The notes under the pieces: model-generated
The model's database searches: none
Seen by the model: the letters and a program-made list of their open reading frames with translations, nothing else
What the model was told of the DNA's origin: nothing
In this document: positions 24,927 through 33,071 of the stretch, in pieces
Position numbering within the stretch: position 1 is the first letter of the stretch
How the letters are laid out: each line of letters starts with the position of its first letter
Position numbers and translations under genes: made by a program
DNA from: Roseburia sp. 499
GTDB lineage: Bacteria; Bacillota; Clostridia; Lachnospirales; Lachnospiraceae
Assembly: GCF_001940225.2 (NCBI RefSeq)
Contig: NZ_CP135164.1
Span: forward strand, 1,240,001-1,304,000
Direction of reading: 5' to 3'
Length of the DNA: 64,000 nucleotides

Positions 24927-25769
24927 ATGAATGCGTTAGAGATAAGAGGACTAAGTAAGAATTATCCGGGATTTCAGCTCGATAATCTGAATTTAGAGTT
25001 GCCAAGCGGTTGTATTATGGGGCTTATTGGAGAAAATGGAGCAGGAAAAAGTACCACTATGAAGCTTATTCTAAATATGATTCAAAGAGATAGCGGTACG
25101 ATTACGATTCTGGGAAAAGATAATCAGGAGAATATGAAACTTACCAAGGAGGATGTTGGTGTGGTTCTGGACGAAGTAGGTTTCCCGGAGTGTTTTAATG
25201 CCAGAATGGTTAATTCGATTATGAAGAATACCTTTCAAAACTGGGAGGAACAGAAGTTTTACGAACTTTTACAGAAATTGTCGGTTCCGGATAAGAAAGC
25301 GTTTAAAGACTTTTCCAGAGGAATGAAGATGAAACTTGGTATTGCCGTAGCATTGGCGCATAAGCCTAAATTGTTACTTTTGGATGAAGCAACGAGTGGG
25401 TTAGACCCAGTGGTAAGAGATGAAGTACTTGATATGTTTAGTGAATTTACGCGAGATGAAAATCATGCCATATTGATTTCTTCCCATATTGTAAGTGACT
25501 TGGAAAAAATATGTGATTATATTGCATTTTTACATAAAGGAAAACTACTGTTGAGTGAGGAAAAAGACTTACTGATGGAACAGTATGGTATTATCCGGTG
25601 CTCCAGAGAACAGTTTCTGGAATTATCTGCAGATGCAGTGCTTGGCAAAAAGGAATCGGCCTATGGTGTAGAGGCGATTGTACAAAGAAATCGAATTCCT
25701 TCCGGAATGAATATCAGTCCGGTGAATATAGAGGAATTGTTTTTATTTATGGTAAAGGAGGAGAGATAG
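24927..25769 (+). CDS. ABC transporter ATP-binding protein
   Basis: A 280-residue ATPase. Walker A is GLIGENGAGKSTT (about 32-44), the signature is FSRGMKMKLGI, Walker B is LLLLDEATSGLDP (Ala replaces the usual Pro of DEP) and the switch is ISSHI. A C-terminal extension of about 65 residues has no known motif. It resembles ATPases of phenol-soluble-modulin or bacitracin-type exporters next to YtrA-type regulators. The ribosome site lies within the end of the GntR gene. Confidence 0.9.
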   Translation: MNALEIRGLSKNYPGFQLDNLNLELPSGCIMGLIGENGAGKSTTMKLILNMIQRDSGTITILGKDNQENMKLTKEDVGVVLDEVGFPECFNARMVNSIMKNTFQNWEEQKFYELLQKLSVPDKKAFKDFSRGMKMKLGIAVALAHKPKLLLLDEATSGLDPVVRDEVLDMFSEFTRDENHAILISSHIVSDLEKICDYIAFLHKGKLLLSEEKDLLMEQYGIIRCSREQFLELSADAVLGKKESAYGVEAIVQRNRIPSGMNISPVNIEELFLFMVKEER

Positions 25770-25770
25770 C

Positions 25771-26394
25771 ATGAAGGGATTATTGTTAAAGGATTTTTAT
25801 ATGATAGGAAAATACTGTCGCTTTTTTATTCTTATGAATTTGATTTTCCTTGTGTGTTCCGTTATGGGAGAAGAATATATGTTTTATGCTTTTTTCCCGT
25901 CCATACTGCTGGGAATATTACCAATGACATTGATTGCGTATGATGAACGGAGTAAATGGAGTGTATATGGCAATATTTTTCCATATTCCAGAGCACAAAT
26001 GGTATCAGTAAAATATGTGATAGCACTGATTGGAGTAGGAACTGCGACACTGCTGACTTTCATAATGCAATGTTTGAGAATGTTCCAAAATAGTAGTGTT
26101 GCATGTCAGGAAGCGGGAATTATAGCAATGATTTCCGGAATTGTGGGAATGATAAATCCCAGTATTATATTACCGTTTATTTTCAAGTATGGTGTAGAGA
26201 AAGGAAGGATTATATATTATATTGGGCTTGTTGGAATCAGTTCCGTCAGTGTAATGATTTTTAAGTGTGTAAATCTAATGGAAGTTTTACCGAATATAGA
26301 AGGTAGTTTGTTTTTGGTGCTGCTTGGAGTTATTGTCCTTTTTGCATTATCATGGCTATTGTCTATTCGGATTTATCAGAAGAAAGAATTGTAA
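25771..26394 (+). CDS. ABC-2 permease (PmtB-like)
   Basis: A 207-residue membrane protein with six predicted helices, one base after the ATPase gene. MKGLLLKDFYMIGKY at the N-terminus and the cytoplasmic loop YDERSKWSVYGNIFPYSR are features of the ABC2_membrane_5 family, which includes the PmtB subunit of peptide exporters in staphylococci. It is probably the membrane half of the exporter regulated by the upstream GntR protein. The substrate is unknown. Confidence 0.85.
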   Translation: MKGLLLKDFYMIGKYCRFFILMNLIFLVCSVMGEEYMFYAFFPSILLGILPMTLIAYDERSKWSVYGNIFPYSRAQMVSVKYVIALIGVGTATLLTFIMQCLRMFQNSSVACQEAGIIAMISGIVGMINPSIILPFIFKYGVEKGRIIYYIGLVGISSVSVMIFKCVNLMEVLPNIEGSLFLVLLGVIVLFALSWLLSIRIYQKKEL

Positions 26395-26401
26395 ATTGTA
26401 T

Positions 26402-26442
26402 AGCTACTATGGAGAGAAAAATTTCCATAGTGGCTTTTTTTA
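26402..26442 (+). terminator. Intrinsic terminator
   Basis: AGCTACTATGGA pairs with TCCATAGTGGCT (one G-T pair), followed by seven T residues. Confidence 0.88.
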
Positions 26443-26473
26443 TTACACGAGGAAGAGTCGAGAAAAGATATTA

Positions 26474-26503
26474 TTGACAAAAACTACCAATCGGTAGTAA
26501 AAT
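26474..26503 (+). promoter_or_regulatory. Promoter and operator of the TetR-DUF998 genes
   Basis: TTGACA (26474-26479) and TAAAAT (26498-26503) are 18 bases apart. In the spacer lies a perfect inverted repeat, ACTACC and GGTAGT around AATC (26483-26498). The TetR protein encoded 24 bases downstream is the likely ligand. Confidence 0.75.
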
Positions 26504-26526
26504 AATTACCGAAAGGTGGTGAAGGG

Positions 26527-27123
26527 ATGGCAAGTAAAGAAGCAATTCTTATGGCAACACTGGAACTTGCGTCACAGAATGGTTTGGGAGCAGTCTCTCT
26601 TTCTAAGATAGCCAAAAAAGTTGGTATACAAAAGGCTTCTTTGTACAGTCATTTTTCATCGAAAGATGAAATCATAGACAGTCTTTATGAATACTTGCGA
26701 ACAAAAGCAAGAAGCAAAGTTAATACAGGAGAAATTGACTATGGGGAATTGGTAAAAGGTAAGTCAGCGTTAGAAGTGCTTCGGTATGTAGTAAGTTCCT
26801 ATCAGACAATGAATGAGGATTCGGATATGTTGCAATTCTATCGATTCATAGTGTCAGAGCGTCCATTTAACGAAGATGCAGCAAAAATAATGGTGGCAGA
26901 AACCGAGAAAATGATACTTGCTACGAAACAGTTGTTTTATGCTATGCAGGTACAGCATGTGATGAATTTTTCCAATGTGGATATGGCGGCATTTTCGTTT
27001 GCTATGTCGGTTCATTCTATCATCAATTATATAGAGGACAAAAAAACAGCCGGAATAGAGGAGGATGGAAAAATGATGGAGGATTTTCTGGAGGAATTCT
27101 GCAAAATATATGGAACGGAATAA
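26527..27123 (+). CDS. TetR-family regulator
   Basis: A 198-residue repressor. The HTH is at about 24-45 (SLSKIAKKVGIQKASLYSHFSS), the rest is the helical ligand and dimer domain. The start has GGTGGTGAAGGG upstream. The next gene, a DUF998 membrane protein, begins 27 bases later and is probably its target together with itself, through the palindrome in the promoter. Confidence 0.88.
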   Translation: MASKEAILMATLELASQNGLGAVSLSKIAKKVGIQKASLYSHFSSKDEIIDSLYEYLRTKARSKVNTGEIDYGELVKGKSALEVLRYVVSSYQTMNEDSDMLQFYRFIVSERPFNEDAAKIMVAETEKMILATKQLFYAMQVQHVMNFSNVDMAAFSFAMSVHSIINYIEDKKTAGIEEDGKMMEDFLEEFCKIYGTE

Positions 27124-27150
27124 AGAGAAAGTAACAAAGGATTAAAAGAT

Positions 27151-27804
27151 ATGAATAGAAGTGAAAATAAAAGAAGTATGATACATTATATGGGATTGCT
27201 GGGAATTATTAGTTTGATTTCCTATACGTTGGCAGTTGTTTTTTCGCCATTGGCTTATCCGGGGTATGACTGGATGGCACAGGCAGTCAGTGATTTAAGT
27301 GCGCAAAATGCACCATCCGAAATGTTGTGGAATCAGTTGTCAAGCCTTTATTGTGTATGCGGAATGATTTCTGTCATGATGGTTTGTGTATATGTTTCTT
27401 ATAAGAAAGTATGGAGTAAGACCATTCGGGTAGGAATTTATTTGTTTGCAGCAATGAACTGGATTTCTAACGTGGGATACAAAATGTTTCCATTGTCGGA
27501 CAGTGGGTATGCCGGAAAATTTCAGGATATCATGCATGTATATGTGGTTACGTCATTAACAGTTATGCTATCCATTGTATCTCTTGTTGTCATTATCATC
27601 GGAGGTTTTCGCAAGAGTACCTGCCGTTCTGTCGCAGGATGGGCTTTGTTTGCACTGCTTATGATGTTTGCCGGAGCAATCGGAACCGGAGCAGTACCAA
27701 AGGAGTATTTTGGTATATTTGAGCGGTTCAGTGTATTTGCAGCAACCGGATTTAATGCGGTGCTGGGTGTTTATTTGTTTCAGGGATTCCGGCAAGGGAA
27801 GTAA
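27151..27804 (+). CDS. DUF998 membrane protein
   Basis: A 217-residue protein with six to seven predicted membrane helices. SPLAYPGYDWMAQAVSDLSA (about 31-50) and SNVGYKMFPLSDSGYAGKFQ (about 103-122) are family landmarks: paired acidic residues and a Gly-rich loop outside the membrane. DUF998 proteins are of unknown function and are often encoded next to TetR regulators. It ends 19 bases before the convergent MerR gene, with only a weak hairpin (CTAGA/TCTAG) between them. Confidence 0.85.
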   Translation: MNRSENKRSMIHYMGLLGIISLISYTLAVVFSPLAYPGYDWMAQAVSDLSAQNAPSEMLWNQLSSLYCVCGMISVMMVCVYVSYKKVWSKTIRVGIYLFAAMNWISNVGYKMFPLSDSGYAGKFQDIMHVYVVTSLTVMLSIVSLVVIIIGGFRKSTCRSVAGWALFALLMMFAGAIGTGAVPKEYFGIFERFSVFAATGFNAVLGVYLFQGFRQGK

Positions 27805-27823
27805 GACCTTCCTTGTGCATCCG

Positions 27824-28573
27824 CTAGACGTTATCTAGAATTTCAAGTTGAAATTCCACGACACAATGATGATTTACCGGATTAATTGGAAGAAGATAAC
27901 GTTCTAGTGGATTTTCTTCTGTCCGGTATCCCCATTTGGTGCTTATTTTTCTCATATGATTGATAATAGTTCCAAAATTCTCAATGGAACCATTATAATA
28001 AGCAGATACAATTTTCCTTTTCGGATAATGTAGGATAAGTTCATCTTCACAGGGATTGACCGGTAATATTAATGTCAGTTTTCCCGTAGAATAATCATGT
28101 CTGGCCATATAGCTTATCTGCTGTTGCAGTGTGATATGCCGCCTTTTGGCATAGGATATTATTTCATTAAAATGATTTGTAATTTCTGTAGGGTCTATAA
28201 TGTCCAGAGTTTTAGTAATTCCGTAGAAATCATATCGTTCTCGTACAACGATTTCTGGGAATTCATTGGTATCCAAGACACCTCGAATCAGTGCAATCTG
28301 CATGTTACATATGTCAATAATATTCTTGAGACTGTGTATTTTTTCCTCTTTTGAAAAAGTATGATTTAAATATTTTTTAATTTCTGAAATACCAAATCCC
28401 AAGGAGCGAAGTTGTACGATATTTAGTAGCTGGGTGATATCTTCTTCGTCGTAAATACGGTAATCTGAGGAAGATTCTCTTTTTGGGGGTGGCATAAGGC
28501 CTTCTTTTTCATAATATCTTATGGTCTGGGTGGATACGCCACAGACTTTAGCGATGTCTTTTATATGGTACAT
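27824..28573 (-). CDS. MerR-family regulator with GyrI-like effector domain
   Basis: A 249-residue protein. The MerR HTH spans 1-70 (YHIKDIAKVCGVSTQTIRYY, then DYRIYDEEDITQLLNIVQLR), a dimer coiled coil follows (about 78-118), and the C-terminal 125 residues resemble a GyrI/BmrR ligand domain (IVSAYYNGSIENFGTIINHM). It lacks the Cys residues of metal sensors, so an organic ligand is likely. It is divergent from a lipoprotein hydrolase gene, and a palindrome with MerR spacing lies between the two. Confidence 0.88.
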   Translation of the reverse strand: MYHIKDIAKVCGVSTQTIRYYEKEGLMPPPKRESSSDYRIYDEEDITQLLNIVQLRSLGFGISEIKKYLNHTFSKEEKIHSLKNIIDICNMQIALIRGVLDTNEFPEIVVRERYDFYGITKTLDIIDPTEITNHFNEIISYAKRRHITLQQQISYMARHDYSTGKLTLILPVNPCEDELILHYPKRKIVSAYYNGSIENFGTIINHMRKISTKWGYRTEENPLERYLLPINPVNHHCVVEFQLEILDNV

Positions 28574-28593
28574 AAAATTCCTTTCAAAAAAAC

Positions 28594-28625
28594 TTTACTT
28601 TATAGTGCACTATAAGGTTTATATT
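28594..28625 (+). promoter_or_regulatory. MerR-type promoter with palindrome in a long spacer
   Basis: TTTACT (28594-28599) is 19-20 bases from TTATAT/TATATT (28619-28625). The spacer holds a perfect 16-bp palindrome, TTATAGTGCACTATAA (28600-28615). A spacer of 19-20 with a centred palindrome is the arrangement that MerR proteins correct by twisting DNA, so the divergent MerR protein probably activates the hydrolase gene. Confidence 0.78.
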
Positions 28626-28670
28626 TACAGTGTAACAAGAAAATAAAAAAGATGCAAGAAAGGATAGTTT

Positions 28671-29831
28671 ATGAAAAAGAAGTTATTATTAGTTATTGGT
28701 TTATGTATTGGTATAACGGCAACGGCCTGTTCGTCGAATTCAACTAAGACAGATGAGGCGGTTCAGACCGAGCAAACAAATACAGTAGATGAAACAGAGG
28801 AAGATAGTGAGACAGAAGAAATAAGGCCTGATTATCTGTTGGCAGATTTGCCATTCGATGGAGAGGAATGTACTGTTCCGGATACAGTAGCTTCTCCGGA
28901 AAAATATACCTATGTTGATGAGACATTAAGAATTACACAGGAGCAAAAAGATGCTTTTATAGCGGAATATGGCGAAGAAGAGTATGAAAGTGCAACATCT
29001 TCACTTTCACAAATGTTTCATATACAGAAAAATTCACCGATATATCCTTCCTATACAACAGAATTGAAAGAAACGTATACAATGGAGGATGTAGTTCTTA
29101 CGTCTGAACTGGATGGACATCATATTACTGCCGATTATATTTTGCAATCCGGTTCCAAAGATAATGATACAGTTATCATGGTTCATGGAATTAGTGGAAC
29201 ACGTCGCAGTATGAAAACAGATATATTATTTTATCTTAGTTTAGGATACAATGTGTTAACTTATGACCAGAGAAGTTCCGGTGAAAACGATGGATTCTTC
29301 TATACATTAGGAGTATGGGAACAATATGATCTTATGGACTGTGTGAATTATGTGGATGAACAGATTTCAGCAGATAAGAAAATAGTTGTTCTTGGTCAGT
29401 CATCAGGTGGTACAAGTGCAGGACTAATACTTGGAAATAAGGAAGCACAGGAAAAAGTTGATTATGTAATTTTTGATTCTCCGGTTATGAGTATGTATGA
29501 TATTCTGAAGTCTAACTTATATCGATATGTTAAGAAAGATCAGGTTGACTATGTGATGCAAAGCTGTGAAGATTTTATGAAATTTATGTATGGTTTTGGA
29601 TTTGAAGATGGAGAAGTGGCGAATTTTGTGGCTGACACAACGATTCCGGTTCTTATTTTGACAAGTGAGGTGGATGATATTGTGCCTATGGAGCAACCAC
29701 AGCGTATATATGACACAATCAAAAGTAATAATAAAAAAATTGTGATTTCAGAAATTTCCGGTCACTGTGCAATGAAAGATACCGAACACGAATTATATGA
29801 AAAAGAAGTGAGAGATTTTTTAGGATTATAA
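28671..29831 (+). CDS. Alpha/beta-hydrolase lipoprotein
   Basis: A 386-residue exported protein. The signal ends in the lipobox ATAC with Cys20, then an acidic linker (25-52) leads to an alpha/beta-hydrolase domain from about 135. MVHGISG (170-176) shapes the oxyanion hole, GQSSG (242-246) holds nucleophile Ser244, and the Asp in EVDDIV and His in ISGHCAM complete the triad. It is anchored outside the membrane, so it may hydrolyse an ester, amide or drug there. Control by the divergent MerR protein is likely. Confidence 0.87.
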   Translation: MKKKLLLVIGLCIGITATACSSNSTKTDEAVQTEQTNTVDETEEDSETEEIRPDYLLADLPFDGEECTVPDTVASPEKYTYVDETLRITQEQKDAFIAEYGEEEYESATSSLSQMFHIQKNSPIYPSYTTELKETYTMEDVVLTSELDGHHITADYILQSGSKDNDTVIMVHGISGTRRSMKTDILFYLSLGYNVLTYDQRSSGENDGFFYTLGVWEQYDLMDCVNYVDEQISADKKIVVLGQSSGGTSAGLILGNKEAQEKVDYVIFDSPVMSMYDILKSNLYRYVKKDQVDYVMQSCEDFMKFMYGFGFEDGEVANFVADTTIPVLILTSEVDDIVPMEQPQRIYDTIKSNNKKIVISEISGHCAMKDTEHELYEKEVRDFLGL

Positions 29832-29932
29832 ATTACCTGTCATAAATCTACGTTCCGTAGGTTGTAGTCATGATGTGAATCCTTTACAATACATGTAACG
29901 ATTAAATGTGAAAGAAAAGAGGATGAAGGATA

Positions 29933-30514
29933 ATGAACTATATAACAGGAACTGTGATTAGAGAATTGCGGGAAAAGAAAAAGTTGACACAGAAGGAATT
30001 GGCTGAAATTCTATGCGTTAGCGAAAAGACAATATCTAAGTGGGAAACAGGCAGAGGCCTTCCGGACATCGGGATTTTACCTGAATTGTCCGGAAGTCTT
30101 GGCATTTCCGTTGCGGAACTTCTTACAGGAAAACTTGCCGAGAACGAAAATCGTGAGGCAAATATGAAAAAACAGCAGTTTTATGTATGTCCTGTATGCG
30201 GAAATGTAATTGCAGCAACAGGGAAGGGAGTATATAGCTGTCATGGCATCACCCTTCCTGCGTTAGAGCCGGAGGAACCGGATGAAGACCACAAAATTAT
30301 TCTGGAAATGGTAGAGAGCGAATACTGCGTGATGGTAAAGCATCCGATGACAAAAACACATTACATTTCTTTTATTGCCTATGTGACCAGTGATTGTATG
30401 GAATATAAAAAACTCTATCCGGAGCAAGATGCGACAGTGAGGTTTACACGAAAAGGGCATGGGTTGATTTATGCATATTGTAATAGACACGGATTGTTTC
30501 AGGTAAGGGTATAG
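29933..30514 (+). CDS. XRE-type HTH fused to a desulfoferrodoxin-like (superoxide reductase) domain
   Basis: A 193-residue fusion. Residues 5-67 are a Cro/C1 HTH (LTQKELAEILCVSEKTISKW). Residues 83-193 align by eye with desulfoferrodoxin: a zinc/iron-ribbon CPVC (Cys86, Cys89) and CH (Cys103, His104, where desulforedoxin has two Cys), then the superoxide-reductase site, with His120, His137 (KHPMT), His143 (KTHY), Cys183 and His186 (YCNRHG). All five ligands of the catalytic iron are present. It may sense or detoxify superoxide and control genes in response. DNA targets are unknown. Starts with AGAGGATGAAGG upstream and ends 11 bases before the Ntn hydrolase gene. Confidence 0.83.
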   Translation: MNYITGTVIRELREKKKLTQKELAEILCVSEKTISKWETGRGLPDIGILPELSGSLGISVAELLTGKLAENENREANMKKQQFYVCPVCGNVIAATGKGVYSCHGITLPALEPEEPDEDHKIILEMVESEYCVMVKHPMTKTHYISFIAYVTSDCMEYKKLYPEQDATVRFTRKGHGLIYAYCNRHGLFQVRV

Positions 30515-30525
30515 GAGAGGAAAGT

Positions 30526-31497
30526 ATGTGTACAGTTTTTACCGGTATAGAACCGCAGTGTTATTTTTTGGCAAAGAATTATGATTGCTTTGTAAATGGA
30601 GGAATGGTGTTTACCAATAAACGAAAGGTAAAAAGAAAATCACTGGTTGTTCCACCCGAAAAAGAGTTGGAATGGGTATCTCATTTTGGAAGTGTGACTT
30701 TCTCACAATCGGGGAAGGGGATGCCTGTCTGTGGAATCAATGAGAAGGGACTTATTGTAGAGCAGGCAACTTTTCCGGCTGCGTTGTATCCGGATACCAC
30801 AGAAAAGGAACATATCAGCTGTCTGGAAGCCATTCAGTACCTTTTGGATTGCTGTGCAGATGTGGAACAGGCGATTCAGGCATTTTCAGATTTTGCAATT
30901 AGTAATCAGTCGGCGAAGCTCCACTATTTTCTCATGGATAAAAAGGGGAATCGGGCAATCGTAGAATTTGTAAATGGAGACAAGAAGGTGTTTCAGGGAA
31001 AAACAATGTTACCCATTCTTACCAATAGCAGTTATGAAGCACTTTGCCTTGGAAAAAAGCAGAACACATCTGAGTATGAAGAAAATTCCTTTATGCGTTT
31101 TCAAATTGTAAAGGAAGCCTTGGAAAAAGAAAATTCCTTGACAGTGGATTCTGCTTTTGCTATTTTGGAAAAAGCAGAGAGAAAGGATACGGTCTGGAGT
31201 GTTGTCTATGATCTTACAGCGAATAAAATTTATTTCCGGGATGAAAAGCGAAGGATTAAGGAAATTCATTTGGAGGAGATTGATTTTAGCGAAAATGCGG
31301 CTTCTAAACTTTATGACTTGGAGGATGACAGGGATGAGTTTTTATGGGAGCCATACAGCAGACAAGAGAATCGGAAAAACATTGAAAAATTCTATGGGAA
31401 TCCATTGGTATTGCAGGTTCTGAATTTACCTAATGCAAAGTTTGTCATTGATTCTTTTGATGAGCATATTTCAAGAATAGAAGAGGGAAAGCTGTAA
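30526..31497 (+). CDS. Linear amide C-N hydrolase (choloylglycine hydrolase family)
   Basis: A 323-residue Ntn hydrolase. Cys2 (MCTVF) would become the N-terminal nucleophile after Met removal. YFLAKNYDCF places Lys17/Asp20 where bile-salt hydrolases have Arg18/Asp21, ILTNSSYEAL matches the Asn175 region, and a Tyr/Arg-containing strand lies near DLTANKIYFRDEKRR. Lys for Arg suggests a substrate other than conjugated bile acids, for example an acyl-amino-acid or penicillin V-like amide. It has no signal peptide. It follows the HTH gene closely and may be cotranscribed with it. Confidence 0.85.
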   Translation: MCTVFTGIEPQCYFLAKNYDCFVNGGMVFTNKRKVKRKSLVVPPEKELEWVSHFGSVTFSQSGKGMPVCGINEKGLIVEQATFPAALYPDTTEKEHISCLEAIQYLLDCCADVEQAIQAFSDFAISNQSAKLHYFLMDKKGNRAIVEFVNGDKKVFQGKTMLPILTNSSYEALCLGKKQNTSEYEENSFMRFQIVKEALEKENSLTVDSAFAILEKAERKDTVWSVVYDLTANKIYFRDEKRRIKEIHLEEIDFSENAASKLYDLEDDRDEFLWEPYSRQENRKNIEKFYGNPLVLQVLNLPNAKFVIDSFDEHISRIEEGKL

Positions 31498-31531
31498 GTT
31501 GCCGTAAGAAAAATGAAAAGAGGTATAAGAA

Positions 31532-32176
31532 GTGGAAGTAAGACAGATATCAGAAATGAATAGAGAGAAAATGCGAGAGCGTATTATTTCGTATTTAAAT
31601 AAATATGGTTTTTCTGAGTATGAAAGCATTGAAATTGCAAGTATGTTTCAAATGGAGAAGGTGAAGAAAAATCAAGTGATTATTGATATGAATGAAAGTC
31701 TAGATAAGATATTTCTTATAACCGAAGGAATTGCCAGAGGCGTATATTTTGATATGGATGGGAAAGAGTGTACAAAATGCTTTGCCACAGAAGGAATGTG
31801 GTGTGGGGTATATAACTATATAAAAAGAACACCATATGAATTTCGGATAGAGGCAATAGAAGATATGGCATTGGCAGCAATTTCCGTGAAAGATTTAGAA
31901 TTGGTATTTCAAAGAATAGATAGATGTGAGAAGATTTTTAACCAACTGTGTATGGAGACTTTTTTGAAGGAAGAGCAGAGAAATTATCAGCTCCTGATGC
32001 TAAATGCTGAGGAAAGATATAAAAAGTTTGTAGAAGATTTTCCGAATATAGCGAACCGTGTGAAGCAGGAATATATTGCCTCATATATTGGAGTTACACC
32101 TAGTTCGTTAAGTAGAGCATTGAAAGAAAAAGATAATTTATTGTCATATGACAATGAAATAAGCTCTCCAAAATGA
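31532..32176 (+). CDS. Crp/Fnr-family regulator with a GNAT-like 5' end
   Basis: A 214-residue protein. The cyclic-nucleotide-type beta-roll spans about 35-135 (NQVIIDMNESLDKIFLITEG) and the C-terminal HTH about 170-210 (RVKQEYIASYIGVTPSSLSRAL). No Fnr iron-sulfur Cys set is seen. The GTG start and its AAAGAGGT site, plus the first 13 codons, match the 5' end of the GNAT gene at 45278 in 48 of 56 bases. The match stops at ATG 31571, which would give MRERIISYLNKYGF, a more usual start for the family. Either start may be used. Confidence 0.85.
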   Translation: MEVRQISEMNREKMRERIISYLNKYGFSEYESIEIASMFQMEKVKKNQVIIDMNESLDKIFLITEGIARGVYFDMDGKECTKCFATEGMWCGVYNYIKRTPYEFRIEAIEDMALAAISVKDLELVFQRIDRCEKIFNQLCMETFLKEEQRNYQLLMLNAEERYKKFVEDFPNIANRVKQEYIASYIGVTPSSLSRALKEKDNLLSYDNEISSPK

Positions 32177-32214
32177 TATATTGCATTCAAATATAATAGA
32201 AAAGAGGAAAGAAA

Positions 32215-32982
32215 ATGAATGCAGTATTAATAACAGGTGCATCATCAGGTATTGGTGAATGTTTTGCTAAGAGATGTGCAAGTCAGGGAAAGAATTTGGT
32301 TGTAGTTGCCAGAAATGAGGAAAAACTTTTTCAGTTAAAAAAGGAATTGGAAGAGAAAAATAAGATAACAGTAACCGTGATAAAGGCAGATTTATCCAAT
32401 GCCAATGCGGCAGAAGAAGTTTTTCGAACAACACAAAGTAATAATATATTTGTAGAAATGCTTATAAATAATGCAGGTTTTTCTACCAAAGGGTTATTTC
32501 ATAAAGACGATTTTGAAACAATGGAAAATGAGATGAATGTGAATATGCTGGCGTTGACAAAACTATCATATTTCTATGTAAATGAAATGGTTGAGAAAAA
32601 GAAAGGGATGGTCATAAATATTGCATCCGCAGTCTCATTTAATCCATTGCCATATGGTGCGGTTTATTCAGCCACAAAGTCATATGTGTTGGCATTAACG
32701 GAGGCATTGTATTATGAATATAAAGACATGGGAATCAAATTTTTAGCAGTGTGTCCGGGTGCAACGGATACTCATTTTTTTGATAAGATAGGAAGAATGA
32801 AAGGAGAATTAAGGAAACCGGAAGATGTAGTGAATACAACATGGCGAGCTGTTGCAAAGAAAAAGATAGTTGTGTGTGATGGAGTGATGTCAAAACTACA
32901 ATCATTCATGCCAAAAATTCTGTCAATGAAAAAAAGAGTTGCAATAACAGGAAGAGTAGGAAAAAATACTTGGGGAATATAG
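32215..32982 (+). CDS. Short-chain dehydrogenase/reductase
   Basis: A 255-residue NAD(P)-dependent oxidoreductase. The cofactor motif is TGASSGIG (7-14), NNAG stabilises the sheet, and the catalytic Ser and Tyr-X3-Lys lie in NIASAVSF and YSATKSY. A basic residue follows the second strand (VVARNEEK), suggesting NADPH. No operon partner is evident: it has a separate TATAAT (32192-32197) and is 80-90 bases from rarA. The substrate is unknown. The Crp/Fnr gene upstream may regulate it. Confidence 0.88.
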   Translation: MNAVLITGASSGIGECFAKRCASQGKNLVVVARNEEKLFQLKKELEEKNKITVTVIKADLSNANAAEEVFRTTQSNNIFVEMLINNAGFSTKGLFHKDDFETMENEMNVNMLALTKLSYFYVNEMVEKKKGMVINIASAVSFNPLPYGAVYSATKSYVLALTEALYYEYKDMGIKFLAVCPGATDTHFFDKIGRMKGELRKPEDVVNTTWRAVAKKKIVVCDGVMSKLQSFMPKILSMKKRVAITGRVGKNTWGI

Positions 32983-33010
32983 TGGAGAAAAAGAAATTTT
33001 ATATTAAAAA

Positions 33011-33039
33011 TTGAAAAAAGAACAAATGTTTGGTACAAT
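33011..33039 (+). promoter_or_regulatory. rarA promoter with LexA-type box
   Basis: TTGAAA (33011-33016) and TACAAT (33034-33039) are 17 bases apart. GAACAAATGTTT at 33020-33031 fits the core of the Gram-positive LexA/DinR consensus (GAAC-RNRY-GTTY) at every position and lies in the spacer. Only the outer C residues of the full consensus are missing. Confidence 0.68.
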
Positions 33040-33071
33040 AAGGACATCTAGAAAGTGGAAGGAGAATTCAC

